In this document: positions 1 to 8,794 of the stretch, in pieces | Layout: each line of letters begins with the position of its first letter | Numbering within the stretch: position 1 is the first letter of the stretch | Source of the DNA: Nitrosopumilus sp. Nsub | Lineage (GTDB): Archaea > Thermoproteota > Nitrososphaeria > Nitrososphaerales > Nitrosopumilaceae | Assembly (NCBI RefSeq): GCF_001541925.1 | Contig: NZ_LQMW01000009.1 | Location: 1-64,000 of the forward strand | Reading direction: 5' to 3' | DNA length: 64,000 nt | Translations under genes and position numbers: made by a program | Notes under the pieces: generated by a model | Told to the model about the DNA's origin: nothing | Database searches by the model: none | What the model saw: the letters and a program-made list of their open reading frames with translations, nothing else

Positions 1-194
1 TGCCAAGAAGCATGTACGAACCAGAGCAATTCCCAGGTTTGATTCACAGAATGCTTGACCCAAAAACAGTCATCTTGATTTTTGCATCAGGAAAACTTGT
101 TTGTGTTGGAGCTAAACTTGAGAAAGAAGTATACAGATCAGTTAACAATGTCCACTCATTATTAGAAGAAAAAGACTTGATGGTTTACGATTAA
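1..194 (+). CDS. tbp: TATA-box binding protein, C-terminal fragment
   Basis: This is the 3' end of a gene that begins before the window; the open frame runs in from base 3 and stops at 192-194. The visible 63 residues match the last part of the second TBP repeat, including a [11 protein letters not shown] segment and a [14 protein letters not shown] strand, both hallmarks of archaeal and eukaryotic TBP. TBP binds the TATA box and recruits TFB and RNA polymerase; a TFB gene lies at 58758-59714. The methionine at 12 is internal, not a start. Confidence 0.95.
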   Translation, partial: PRSMYEPEQFPGLIHRMLDPKTVILIFASGKLVCVGAKLEKEVYRSVNNVHSLLEEKDLMVYD

Positions 195-205
195 TTAAAA
201 ATTAT

Positions 206-535
206 TTATTTTATAGAACTGCCCAAAGGAATATCTTCTTCAACAGTTAACCAATATGGTTTATCATCAACATCAGCTGCCAACAACATTGCGTTAGATT
301 CAACACCAGCCATTGTTTTAGGTTCTAAATTTGCTAAAACAATTACAGTTTTTCCAACAATATCTTCAGGTTGAAAATATTGAGCTCCTCCAATAATTAC
401 ATCTCTTTGATCATCACCGCCCAAATCAATTTTACCTTTAATTATTCTGGATTTTCCATCAATGGGTTCAGTGGAAATAATTTTAGCAACTCTAAGATCT
501 AATTTTGCAAAATCATCATACGAAACAGTGGTCAT
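206..535 (-). CDS. tRNA-binding (EMAP/MetRS C-terminal type) domain protein
   Basis: The 109-residue protein is a single OB-fold tRNA-binding domain like the MetRS C-terminal domain or the small CsaA-type proteins. It opens with the family pattern of an FAKLDLRVAKI strand, followed by IIGGAQYF, ANLEPKTMAGVESNAMLLAA and a short C-terminus. Such domains bind tRNA non-specifically and may dimerise with methionyl-tRNA synthetase, which is inferred here because no synthetase gene is adjacent. It converges on the TBP gene with an 11-base gap. Confidence 0.85.
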   Translation of the reverse strand: MTTVSYDDFAKLDLRVAKIISTEPIDGKSRIIKGKIDLGGDDQRDVIIGGAQYFQPEDIVGKTVIVLANLEPKTMAGVESNAMLLAADVDDKPYWLTVEEDIPLGSSIK

Positions 536-572
536 AAAATATCTATAATTTTCCGCTTAAAATGAATTTGCA

Positions 573-770
573 TTATTGCAACTCTTTTTTTGTAATTCCA
601 CTGGTTTCAATATCATATTTTAAAGCAGCAGGCAATTCAAGATATTTTTTATTTACCAATTCAATAATTTGATCATCAGGGACACTGACTTTTTTTAACA
701 ATTTTCCACGCTGGTGGGCATATGCATTTTTCCAAAAAGTTCCTGCATCAAAAGTAGCAATTTTTGCCAT
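573..770 (-). CDS. Small conserved-looking protein of unknown function
   Basis: This 65-residue soluble protein has no recognised domain. It is hydrophilic, with a mixed helical look, and carries two lysine-rich patches (RGKLLKKV and ITKKELQ). It lies 37 bases upstream of the tRNA-binding protein on the same strand and could be its operon partner. Coding is supported by the ATG start, lack of overlap with other genes, and AT-rich codon use like its neighbours. I assign no function. Confidence 0.65.
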   Translation of the reverse strand: MAKIATFDAGTFWKNAYAHQRGKLLKKVSVPDDQIIELVNKKYLELPAALKYDIETSGITKKELQ

Positions 771-807
771 ATAGTAAGTAAATTCTATGTTCTTTTAAAT
801 TTTAATG

Positions 808-885
808 GACTGTGACGGAAGAATGGTCAAGGCCATTAGAACCGGAGTTAGTGTTCTGGATTTTAGGCATTGGCCCATCACAGTC
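808..885. ncRNA. Candidate structured RNA (strand uncertain)
   Basis: An intergenic block between two divergent genes can fold strongly. Eight bases at 808-815 (GACTGTGA) pair perfectly with 878-885 (TCACAGTC). Inside, AATGG at 822-826 pairs with CCATT at 833-837, and AGAAC at 838-842 pairs with GTTCT at 853-857. The block is also clearly richer in G+C than its surroundings. It lacks a T-arm consensus, so it is not a tRNA, and lacks box C/D motifs. A weak TATA-like TTTTAAATTT lies at 793-802. It may be an H/ACA-like or other small RNA; the strand is not settled. Confidence 0.35.
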
Positions 886-942
886 TGTTTCAATATAAAG
901 TGGAATCTAATATATTTGATGCAAAAATCAATTCAATCAAGA

Positions 943-1359
943 ATGGCGACAATTGTGGTTCAGACAGAAATTAACTCTAGCCTGGATAGAGTATGGGAAG
1001 TAATTTCAGACATAGATAATGAACCAAAATTTTGGAAGGGGACAAAAGAAGTAAAAATATTGTCAAAAGAAGGAGACGTCATTAAAAGAGAAATCACAAT
1101 AGCATTTAGAGATCAAAAATGCTTACAAGAAATTCAATTAAAACCTAAAAAAGAAATTAAAGCAAAATTTACCAAAGGAATTCTAAATGGAACAAAGATC
1201 ATCACACTAACACCTAGTAATGACAACATTATCATGGAAACAGTTTGGGAAATTAAATTGTCAGGAATGATGAATATGTTTACAGGAGTAATTAAAAACC
1301 ACATTAAAAGCGGGACTGAGCAGGCAATGCAAAGTATCAAAAGAGAAATTGAGAAGTAA
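943..1359 (+). CDS. SRPBCC (START-like) family protein
   Basis: The 138-residue protein fits the SRPBCC/polyketide-cyclase fold: an N-terminal strand, then a helix (SSLDRVWEVISDIDNEPKFW), an antiparallel sheet and a long C-terminal helix. Family members bind hydrophobic ligands; the ligand here is unknown. An in-frame ATG exists at 805, but that extension overlaps a palindromic block and looks unlike the family, so the ATG at 943 is preferred. The glycosyltransferase gene starts two bases after the stop, so the two are probably cotranscribed. Confidence 0.75.
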   Translation: MATIVVQTEINSSLDRVWEVISDIDNEPKFWKGTKEVKILSKEGDVIKREITIAFRDQKCLQEIQLKPKKEIKAKFTKGILNGTKIITLTPSNDNIIMETVWEIKLSGMMNMFTGVIKNHIKSGTEQAMQSIKREIEK

Positions 1360-1361
1360 TT

Positions 1362-2570
1362 TTGGAATTAGTATTTGAAATTTTTACATACATTATTGCA
1401 ATAATATTAATTGGTATTATTGGTGCATGGATATACCTCATTAAATCAATGATTGAATCATTTACAAAGACACCATATTTAGACAAATTTGAAAAAACAA
1501 ATAATTCAACACCAAAAGTTTCAATAATACTTCCAGCAAGAAATGAAGAAAAGTATCTTGCAAAATGTTTGGATTCATTAATTGATCAAGATTATGAAAA
1601 TTATGAAATTGTAGTAATTGATGATTCATCAGAAGATAATACAGAAAAAATAATTGCAGAATATGCAAAAAAGAATTCCAATATCATTCACGTTTCAGCA
1701 AATTCAAAACCAGAAGGATGGATGGGGAAAAATTGGGCATGTATGGAAGGTTATAGACATGCAAAAGGTGATCTTTTACTTTTCACAGACGCAGATACAA
1801 AGCATTCAAATCAAGTTATATCGTTATCAGTTTCTCATTTATTGAGTTTACAGTTAGATGCACTATCTGCAATTCCAAGATTATTGACATTTGATTTTCT
1901 AACCAAAGTTTCATTACCAATGATATCAACATTTTTGCATACAAAATTTTCAGCTATTAACGTAAACAATCCAAAGAAAAAAGCAGCATATTTTTTTGGT
2001 AGTTTTTTCATAATCACAAAAAAAACATATGAAGAAGTCGGGATGCACGAAGGAGTAAAACATGAAATTGTAGAAGATGGTGCACTTGGTAAAAAAGTAA
2101 AAGAGTCAGGGCATAAAATGAGAATTGTTAGAGGGGATGAATTAATTGATGCAGTTTGGGCAAGAGATTCCAAAACATTGTGGCATGCATTAAAGAGATT
2201 AATGATTCCACTTTATTTGCAAAGTGAGAAAATTGCAATAGGAAGTTTTTTTGCAGTGTTATTTTTGCTATTTGTTCCATTTCCAATATTTGTAATTACA
2301 AATTTAATTCCAATTGAAACAACCTCAACAACAATACTATATTATTCAGCAGCAATTGCATCTTTACTGATTTACATTGGGGCAGTTATTGAAGTAAAAA
2401 TGGGATTAAAATTAAGATTAATTTATGCAGTATTTGCACCACTAGGTGGATTAGTAGTTACATTAGGATTTCTTACAGGACTAATTCAAGCAAAAGGGTC
2501 ATCATCAGTGTCATGGAGAGGTAGGAGTTATTCAATGAAAGATCATACTCAAAGTTCACTCAGTATTTGA
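1362..2570 (+). CDS. Membrane glycosyltransferase, family 2
   Basis: The 402-residue protein starts at TTG. A membrane segment spans about residues 8-30, followed by a GT-A domain with the nucleotide-binding start VSIILPARNE (about 53-62), VVIDDSSEDNT (about 84-94) and a DxD metal site in TDADT (142-146). A further hydrophobic C-terminal region of several spans begins near residue 287. It would transfer a sugar from a nucleotide-sugar donor to a lipid or polyprenol acceptor at the membrane, an inference from the topology. It follows the SRPBCC gene closely. Confidence 0.85.
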   Translation: MELVFEIFTYIIAIILIGIIGAWIYLIKSMIESFTKTPYLDKFEKTNNSTPKVSIILPARNEEKYLAKCLDSLIDQDYENYEIVVIDDSSEDNTEKIIAEYAKKNSNIIHVSANSKPEGWMGKNWACMEGYRHAKGDLLLFTDADTKHSNQVISLSVSHLLSLQLDALSAIPRLLTFDFLTKVSLPMISTFLHTKFSAINVNNPKKKAAYFFGSFFIITKKTYEEVGMHEGVKHEIVEDGALGKKVKESGHKMRIVRGDELIDAVWARDSKTLWHALKRLMIPLYLQSEKIAIGSFFAVLFLLFVPFPIFVITNLIPIETTSTTILYYSAAIASLLIYIGAVIEVKMGLKLRLIYAVFAPLGGLVVTLGFLTGLIQAKGSSSVSWRGRSYSMKDHTQSSLSI

Positions 2571-2581
2571 AAAAAAGAATA

Positions 2582-2591
2582 CTTTTACATA
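2582..2591 (+). promoter_or_regulatory. TATA-like box for the HtrA gene
   Basis: CTTTTACATA is centred about 27 bases before the ATG at 2614. This is the spacing expected for an archaeal TATA box serving a leaderless transcript. Confidence 0.5.
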
Positions 2592-2613
2592 CAAATGAGC
2601 AAGGAAACCCCTT

Positions 2614-3777
2614 ATGGACAAATCAGGAGTGTTTGTAGGTGCAACAGTTGGTAGTATTAGCGTATTTATCATATTTTCAATATTTTTCATCATTCCAGAT
2701 GAACCCGATGAAATGACAATACAAATACAAAATCAAATTGATGAAAACAAATTACAAGTACAGAGTCAAATAGATGAAATCAATAATGTAATTGCAGCAG
2801 AGTCAAAAACGTTATCGTTAACGGAGATTTTTGAAAAAGCAGAACCAGGAGTTGTTCGAGTTAATACAATTCGAAATCAAACAATGAATGAAACAGGAGG
2901 AGTAGGTTCAGGTTTTGTTTTTGATAAAATGGGACACATTATTACAAATGCACACGTAATAGAAGGTTCAACAAAAACAGTTGTTACATTTTTAGATGGA
3001 AGATCATATAATGCAGAAATTATCGGTATGGATGAATATACAGACATTGGAGTTATCAAAGTTAATGCAGATTTAAAATTACTACGACCATTATCATTAG
3101 GAGATTCATCTAATCTTAATGTTGGAGAACCAATTACAGCAATAGGAAATCCATTTGGATTATCAGGATCCATGTCATCAGGAATTGTTAGTCAAATGGG
3201 AAGATTACTACCATCTGGTTCAGGATATTCAATTCCAGATGTTATTCAAACAGATGCAGCAATCAATCCAGGAAATTCAGGAGGGCCATTATTAAACATG
3301 AGAGGAAATATTGTTGGAATTAATACTGCAATTCAATCTACAACAGGTGAATTTACTGGAGTAGGATTTGCCATTCCGTCACAAACAGTTGCAAAAATTG
3401 TTCCAACTCTAATCAGTGAAGGAGAATACAAGCACCCATGGATTGGAATCTCAGGCAGAGATATTGATCCAGATACAGCTAATGTGTTGGGATTAAAAGA
3501 TGCATTAGGATTTCTAATCATTACAGTAGTAGAAAACAGTCCAGCAGAAGATGCAGGACTGATTGGTTCAGATAAAACAATCGAAGTGGATGGAAAAGAG
3601 TATCCAGTTGGAGGAGACATAATTGTTGCAGTTGATGGAATGGATGTTAGAAAAATAGATGACATCCTAGTACATCTTCAAAGAGTTAAAACAATTGGAG
3701 ATGAAATGAATTTAGAAATTTTAAGAGACGGTAGGACTACAAATGTAACAGTTATCCTTCAAGAAAGACCAAATTAG
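2614..3777 (+). CDS. HtrA/DegP-type serine protease with PDZ domain
   Basis: The 387-residue protein has an N-terminal membrane anchor (about residues 7-27), a short charged linker, a trypsin-like domain and one C-terminal PDZ domain (about 275-385). The catalytic triad is visible: His114 in TNAHVIEG, Asp144 in YTDIGVIKV and Ser222 in NPGNSGGPLL. The predicted position is anchored with the protease facing outward, where it would remove misfolded exported proteins. The ATG at 2614 fits a leaderless transcript. HtrA proteins are common in bacteria and known in some archaea including thaumarchaea. Confidence 0.92.
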   Translation: MDKSGVFVGATVGSISVFIIFSIFFIIPDEPDEMTIQIQNQIDENKLQVQSQIDEINNVIAAESKTLSLTEIFEKAEPGVVRVNTIRNQTMNETGGVGSGFVFDKMGHIITNAHVIEGSTKTVVTFLDGRSYNAEIIGMDEYTDIGVIKVNADLKLLRPLSLGDSSNLNVGEPITAIGNPFGLSGSMSSGIVSQMGRLLPSGSGYSIPDVIQTDAAINPGNSGGPLLNMRGNIVGINTAIQSTTGEFTGVGFAIPSQTVAKIVPTLISEGEYKHPWIGISGRDIDPDTANVLGLKDALGFLIITVVENSPAEDAGLIGSDKTIEVDGKEYPVGGDIIVAVDGMDVRKIDDILVHLQRVKTIGDEMNLEILRDGRTTNVTVILQERPN

Positions 3778-3794
3778 AAATAAAAAGATACAGG

Positions 3795-3803
3795 CATAAA
3801 TAC
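3795..3803 (+). promoter_or_regulatory. TATA-like box for cofG
   Basis: CATAAATAC is centred 26 bases before the cofG ATG at 3825, which predicts a leaderless cofGH transcript. Confidence 0.5.
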
Positions 3804-3824
3804 ATCTACTAAAAAATTCTTCTA

Positions 3825-4994
3825 ATGACCAATTTGGTTTTAGAATCAGAGATCTTAAACAACGTATTAGAAAATAAATCAATTAATCGTCAAGAAATAA
3901 TTGATATTTATCAAAAATCACTAGAGAATTCAAACGAATTATTTCTTACAGCACAACAACTTCGAATAAAAAATAAAAACAACACAGTAACATTTTCAAA
4001 AAAAGCATTTTTCAACATTATTAATCTCTGCAAAGATACTTGTTCATATTGTACATACAAAGCAGAACCAGGAGAAGGAAAAATTTCTTTAATGTCAAAA
4101 CAACAAATAAAAGAATTATTGCAATTAGCAAAAAAATACACATGTGTGGAAGCATTGTTTGTAACAGGGGAACAACCAGAAAAAAAATATCCTGAAGCCA
4201 GAAATTGGCTCAAAGAAAATGGTTTCAAATCAACAGTAGAATACCTCATTCATTCATCTGAAGAGGCGTTAGAATTAGGCTTGTTCCCACATACAAATGC
4301 AGGAAATTTAAATTATGATGAAATGAAAGAACTCAAAAAAACTAATGTCTCAATGGGAATAATGTTAGAAAACATTAGTGAAAGATTAACAGAAAAGGGC
4401 ATGCCACATTATTTAGCTGCAAGTAAAAAACCCCAAACACGATTAAAAATTTTAGAAAACTCTGGAAAATTAGGAATTCCAATGACAACAGGCATTCTTG
4501 TAGGAATTGGAGAGACAATCGAAGAAATAATAGATTCAATATTAGCTATAAAGGATCTTCATAAAAAATATGGAAATATTCAAGAAGTAATTTTACAAAA
4601 TTTTCAACCAAAACCAGATACAATCATGAAAGATACCCCATCAGCTAATGAAAAATATTTTAAGAAAATTGTGGCATTGTCAAGAATTATGATGCCAGAA
4701 ATGAACATACAGATTCCACCTAATCTGTCTCCAAAATCATATCAAAGTTTCTTAGAAGTTGGAATTAATGATTGGGGAGGAATTTCACCATTGACACCAG
4801 ATTTTGTTAATCCAGAATTTTCTTGGCCAGAAATTAATAAAGTTGAAGATTATTCAAAGGAAGCAGGATTTGATTTAAAATGCAGATTCCCAATCTATCC
4901 AGAATTCTTTTCTTTTATTAGTAAAAAGTTAAGGGATAAAATAGCAGTGATTCAAAATGATGATGGGTACGTAAAGGAAGAATATTGGAAATGA
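3825..4994 (+). CDS. cofG: 7,8-didemethyl-8-hydroxy-5-deazariboflavin synthase, CofG subunit
   Basis: The 389-residue radical SAM enzyme has the cluster motif Cys69-x3-Cys73-x2-Cys76 (CKDTCSYC). With CofH it makes the deazaflavin chromophore Fo of coenzyme F420 from tyrosine and a pyrimidine ribityl precursor. CofG-type features include an FNIINLCKDTCSYC start and the QNFQPKPDT segment in the C-terminal half. The stop overlaps the cofH ATG (ATGA), so the two are translationally coupled. The pairing of both halves as separate genes is the usual archaeal arrangement. Confidence 0.93.
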   Translation: MTNLVLESEILNNVLENKSINRQEIIDIYQKSLENSNELFLTAQQLRIKNKNNTVTFSKKAFFNIINLCKDTCSYCTYKAEPGEGKISLMSKQQIKELLQLAKKYTCVEALFVTGEQPEKKYPEARNWLKENGFKSTVEYLIHSSEEALELGLFPHTNAGNLNYDEMKELKKTNVSMGIMLENISERLTEKGMPHYLAASKKPQTRLKILENSGKLGIPMTTGILVGIGETIEEIIDSILAIKDLHKKYGNIQEVILQNFQPKPDTIMKDTPSANEKYFKKIVALSRIMMPEMNIQIPPNLSPKSYQSFLEVGINDWGGISPLTPDFVNPEFSWPEINKVEDYSKEAGFDLKCRFPIYPEFFSFISKKLRDKIAVIQNDDGYVKEEYWK

Positions 4995-6250
4995 CAATTA
5001 ACATAGATTCACTGTTTAGAAATGCAGATCCAATAATATCTGGAATTTTAAACAATGCTTTGTCAGAAAAAGAGATTTCTGCAAGAGACGGATTAGAACT
5101 TTATAAAACAAAGGGAATTGACTTTCACTTAGTAGGGCTAGTTGCAGATGAATTACGAAAAAGAAGAGCGGGCAACATTGTATCTTATGTAGTAAATAGA
5201 AATATCAATTTTACAAATGTGTGCATCAAACAATGTGGTTTTTGTGCATTCAGCAGAGATTTTCGAGAAGAAGAAGGGTATTTCCTACCAACTGAAGAAA
5301 TTGTGCGTAGAGTGAAAGAAGCACATGATCTAGGTGCAACAGAGGTGTGTATTCAAGCAGGATTGCCACCAGACATGGAAGGGGATTTGTATGAAAAGGT
5401 ATGTAGAGAAATCAAAAAAGAAATACCAGAAATACACATTCATGGTTTTTCACCAGAAGAAATCCTATACGGAGCAACTAGATCAAACATCACAATTGAA
5501 GAATTTCTAAAAAGAATGAAAGAAGCAGGAGTCGACACATTACCAGGAACATCAGCAGAAATATTAGATCAAAAACTTAGGGACAAAATATCTCCAGGAA
5601 GAATTACAGTAAAACAATGGGAAAAAGTGATAAAAATGGCCCATAAAATTGGAATCAATACAACATCCACTATGATGTTTGGTCATTTAGAAACTTTAGA
5701 GCAAAGAATTAACCATATTGTGAAATTAAGAGAAATTCAAAAAGAGACATCAGGATTTACAGAATTTGTTCCATTAAATTTTGTCCATTCAGAAGCACCT
5801 ATGTATAAACATCAATTACATGAAGGAATACAACAAGGTGGAAGTGGTAATGACGTATTGTTAACACATGCAATTGCTAGAATTATGTTCAATAATACAA
5901 TAGACAATATACAAATGTCCTGGGTAAAAGAAGGTCAAAAAATGTCCCAATTGTTATTGATGTGGGGGGCAAATGATTTTGGAGGGACTTTAATCAATGA
6001 AAGCATATCCACATCAGCAGGATCAGAACATGGACAATTGTTAAAACCAAAAGAAATTAGACGAATGGTAAGAGAAATTGGAAGAATCCCAGCTGAAAGA
6101 AATACACAATATAAAATGTTAAAAAAGTTTGAAACAGAAAATGGGGTAGAAGAAGGATTAGATAAAATAACAAATAATTCTCAATTTGGATCATATAAAG
6201 AATTAATTAAAATTAATAAATTCAGATACAAAAACCCCAGAGAAGAATAA
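4991..6250 (+). CDS. cofH: 5-amino-6-(D-ribitylamino)uracil-tyrosine 4-hydroxyphenyl transferase, CofH
   Basis: The radical SAM partner of CofG has its cluster motif at about Cys78, Cys82 and Cys85 (CIKQCGFC). It links a tyrosine-derived hydroxybenzyl group to the ribitylaminouracil in F420 biosynthesis. The ATG at 4991 overlaps the cofG stop by four bases (ATGA) and is preferred to an in-frame TTG at 4985. The family feature GFSPEE and a C-terminal WGANDFGGT segment are present. MqnC at 27911-29029 is a paralogue with the same fold, but its sequence context and charge pattern set it apart. Confidence 0.93.
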   Translation: MTINIDSLFRNADPIISGILNNALSEKEISARDGLELYKTKGIDFHLVGLVADELRKRRAGNIVSYVVNRNINFTNVCIKQCGFCAFSRDFREEEGYFLPTEEIVRRVKEAHDLGATEVCIQAGLPPDMEGDLYEKVCREIKKEIPEIHIHGFSPEEILYGATRSNITIEEFLKRMKEAGVDTLPGTSAEILDQKLRDKISPGRITVKQWEKVIKMAHKIGINTTSTMMFGHLETLEQRINHIVKLREIQKETSGFTEFVPLNFVHSEAPMYKHQLHEGIQQGGSGNDVLLTHAIARIMFNNTIDNIQMSWVKEGQKMSQLLLMWGANDFGGTLINESISTSAGSEHGQLLKPKEIRRMVREIGRIPAERNTQYKMLKKFETENGVEEGLDKITNNSQFGSYKELIKINKFRYKNPREE

Positions 6251-7612
6251 TTGTCAGCCTTAGAAAAGGCAATTAGATATTCAAAAAAAATTGGAATCGA
6301 TGAATGTGAAATTGTAAATGTTAAAAAAAATATCACAACAGTAAGAATTACAGATTCAGAAATTGTAGAAATTAAACAAAATTTTGATGAAAATTTTGGT
6401 ATCAGATTGATACATGGTAAAAAAATCGCATCAATACAAACAACTAACGAAGAAAGTATTTCAGATGCAATTACCAAAGGAATGAAATCAATCAAAAATC
6501 TAAAACCAAGAAAGTTTTGGAATGAGTTACCAGAAAGGAAAGAATTTCAACAATTAGAAGGAATATTTGATAAAAAAATTAAGCACATTTCAGGTTCAAA
6601 AGCTGCAGATATCGCTCAAAATATGATTAATAATTCTGAAAATGATAAAATTGATACAATTACAGGTTCACTAAATTTAGTTTATGAAAATTTCGAATTA
6701 AGCAACTCCAATGGACTCAATTTCAATAATGAAGCAACATACGTTTCAGGAATCATCAATGCAGAATCAGAACAAAGTACACTACCAGTTTCAGGAATTG
6801 GTCATGCATGTGGAAGAACACTATCAAAATTCTCATCAGAGCAAATAGGAGCAGATGCAAAAAATATGTGTATTAATTCAATTAATCCAAAAAAAATTAA
6901 TTCCAACACATTCTCTATAATTTTTGATTCCTATTCAGTTGGAGAATTATTATCATTTGTAATAGCATCAAATTTTAATTTTAAAACATTCAAAGAAAAA
7001 AAAAGTTGTTTTTCTAATAATTTTAAAGAAAAAATATCAAACGAAGAATTCAATTTAACAGATGATCCACACATACCAGAAGGGATTGGAACCAAATCAG
7101 TAGACAGTGAAGGAATAAGAACTAAGAAAAATACACTAATTAAAAAAGGAATTTTTACAAATGTTTTTTCGAATCTTTATGATAGTTTCAAAGAAGGTAA
7201 AAAAGAATCATCAGGAAATGGAATAAGAATGGGCTCACCCATGGGAAATAGTGCAGAACCAATTCCAATTTCAGCTCCACATAATTTGATAGTTACACCA
7301 GGTAATAGTACACAAGAAGACATGATCAAAGACATCAAACACGGTTTATTGATAGGAAGATTATGGTATACATATGCAGTCAACCCAATCAAAGGAGATT
7401 TCTCATGTACTGCAAGAAGTGGAATACAAATCATAGAAAATGGCGAAATTGTAGCACCAGGAAAATCAGTAAGAATAGTGCACAATCTTCCAAAATTGTT
7501 GAATAACATTACAGATATTGGAAGTGATCAACGTAGAGTAATTCAATGGGCATCATTGCCTTCAATCACCCCATCAATCAAAGTTGAAAATATCTCAGTA
7601 AATTCAATTTAG
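6251..7612 (+). CDS. PmbA/TldE-like subunit of a TldD/TldE peptidase
   Basis: The 453-residue protein begins at a TTG directly after the cofH stop. It resembles the TldD/PmbA family: an N-terminal domain with a conserved RITDSEIVEIKQ strand, and a C-terminal domain ending near RVIQWASLPS. The zinc motif HExxxH of catalytic TldD is not visible, so this is the PmbA/TldE-type, non-catalytic half by sequence. No TldD gene lies in the window. The tight linkage to cofGH suggests cotranscription but does not prove a shared pathway. Confidence 0.82.
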   Translation: MSALEKAIRYSKKIGIDECEIVNVKKNITTVRITDSEIVEIKQNFDENFGIRLIHGKKIASIQTTNEESISDAITKGMKSIKNLKPRKFWNELPERKEFQQLEGIFDKKIKHISGSKAADIAQNMINNSENDKIDTITGSLNLVYENFELSNSNGLNFNNEATYVSGIINAESEQSTLPVSGIGHACGRTLSKFSSEQIGADAKNMCINSINPKKINSNTFSIIFDSYSVGELLSFVIASNFNFKTFKEKKSCFSNNFKEKISNEEFNLTDDPHIPEGIGTKSVDSEGIRTKKNTLIKKGIFTNVFSNLYDSFKEGKKESSGNGIRMGSPMGNSAEPIPISAPHNLIVTPGNSTQEDMIKDIKHGLLIGRLWYTYAVNPIKGDFSCTARSGIQIIENGEIVAPGKSVRIVHNLPKLLNNITDIGSDQRRVIQWASLPSITPSIKVENISVNSI

Positions 7613-7632
7613 GCCTAGAATTTAGGCACAAA

Positions 7633-8568
7633 TTATTTAAAAAAAGTGGTCGCCAAATATAGAACATATCCTGCAGTTAAAATTATACCCATAGTCCTGT
7701 TAATTATTTTGGTTTTCAAACCAATCAACAATGAAAGACTAAAGATAATCATTATCGCATAATCTACATAAACATCAGAAGTTACCAAAACACCACCAAG
7801 AGCAGCACCTATCCCCATGATCATCAAAATATTGTAAATATTACTTCCAATAATATTTCCAATTCCAACATCGGCATGTCCTTTACGGATTGCAATAATA
7901 GAAGTGATCAATTCAGGAAGAGACGTTCCAATTGCAATAACAGTTAATCCAATAATTTTTTCAGATAAACCAAATTCAGCTGCAATAACTACAGCATTAT
8001 CAACTGTAAGCATAGCTCCAATATACAACACCACAATACCAATTCCAATTAGTCCAAAAGATTTTAGATAACTATTATTTTGAGTATTTTCAAATTCATC
8101 TTCAATTTCTATTCTTTGTTTTAAAGCATCTCTAAAAGTAAAAAAAGCAAAAATACCCAATCCAACAAGAAGTAACCCACCATCATATCGAGAAAGTTCC
8201 CCATCAATAGAAAGCAAAACAAGTAACAAAGAAACACCCAACATTATTGGAATTTCTTTTCGTAAGACAGATTTTTTAATTGCAATAGGAATTAAAATTG
8301 CAGACACACCAATTACCATACCGACATTTGCAATATTACTTCCAATAATATTTCCCAAAATTATTGCACCATGATCACCGGCAGCTGCAATACTCGCTGC
8401 AAGTTCTGGAGTAGAAGTTCCATAAGCTACAATAGTCATACCAATCACAAGATTACTAATTCGAAATTTTTTAGCAATGCCAACACCACCACTGACTAAC
8501 CAATTTCCACCAAAACATAGCATAACTAATCCTACAACAAGTAATGCGGTACTCAGTACAACTTCCAC
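7633..8568 (-). CDS. CaCA-family cation (Na+/Ca2+-type) exchanger
   Basis: The 311-residue integral membrane protein has about ten hydrophobic spans and two inverted alpha repeats. The repeats show GTSTPEL at 50-56 with GNIIGSN at 72-78, and GTSLPEL at 214-220 with GNIIGSN at 237-243, the ion-binding signature of the family. It would exchange Ca2+ or another cation for Na+ or H+; ion specificity cannot be read from sequence. It converges on the PmbA-like gene with a 20-base gap. Confidence 0.9.
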   Translation of the reverse strand: MEVVLSTALLVVGLVMLCFGGNWLVSGGVGIAKKFRISNLVIGMTIVAYGTSTPELAASIAAAGDHGAIILGNIIGSNIANVGMVIGVSAILIPIAIKKSVLRKEIPIMLGVSLLLVLLSIDGELSRYDGGLLLVGLGIFAFFTFRDALKQRIEIEDEFENTQNNSYLKSFGLIGIGIVVLYIGAMLTVDNAVVIAAEFGLSEKIIGLTVIAIGTSLPELITSIIAIRKGHADVGIGNIIGSNIYNILMIMGIGAALGGVLVTSDVYVDYAIMIIFSLSLLIGLKTKIINRTMGIILTAGYVLYLATTFFK

Positions 8569-8612
8569 AACAAAATTTTATACAATGGTTGTTTAAAGGA
8601 GATGATTCACCA

Positions 8613-8695
8613 TATTTTTACAAATGTACCAATTCAAGTTAAGTTCAAAAAATACCAAATGTTTGTAAAAATAGTCTTATTTTATGAACTTGAAT
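8613..8695. promoter_or_regulatory. Nested inverted repeats upstream of the winged-helix gene
   Basis: Two dyads are interleaved in the divergent intergenic region. TATTTTTACAAA at 8613-8624 is the exact reverse complement of 8662-8673. TTCAAGTT at 8633-8640 matches AACTTGAA at 8687-8694, and AAGTTCA at 8641-8647 matches TGAACTT at 8685-8691. The arrangement suggests operator sites for a dimeric regulator, perhaps the winged-helix protein encoded just downstream (autoregulation), or a control region for the exchanger. Binding is inferred only. Confidence 0.45.
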
Positions 8696-8794
8696 CCTTA
8701 AAATGACCAAATTAGGTGTAAAAAAACTACCCAGATAGATAAAAAATAGACAAGTCAAAGACTAATAAGGTAATGTACCGTACCATACAGTATA

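Noticed and set aside
808-885. The palindromic block as a tRNA
   Set aside because: No T-arm TTC consensus and no D-arm; the stem is eight pairs with no discriminator arrangement.
805-942. Upstream extension of the SRPBCC gene to ATG 805
   Set aside because: The extension translates the structured palindromic block and does not resemble the family start; ATG 943 fits better.
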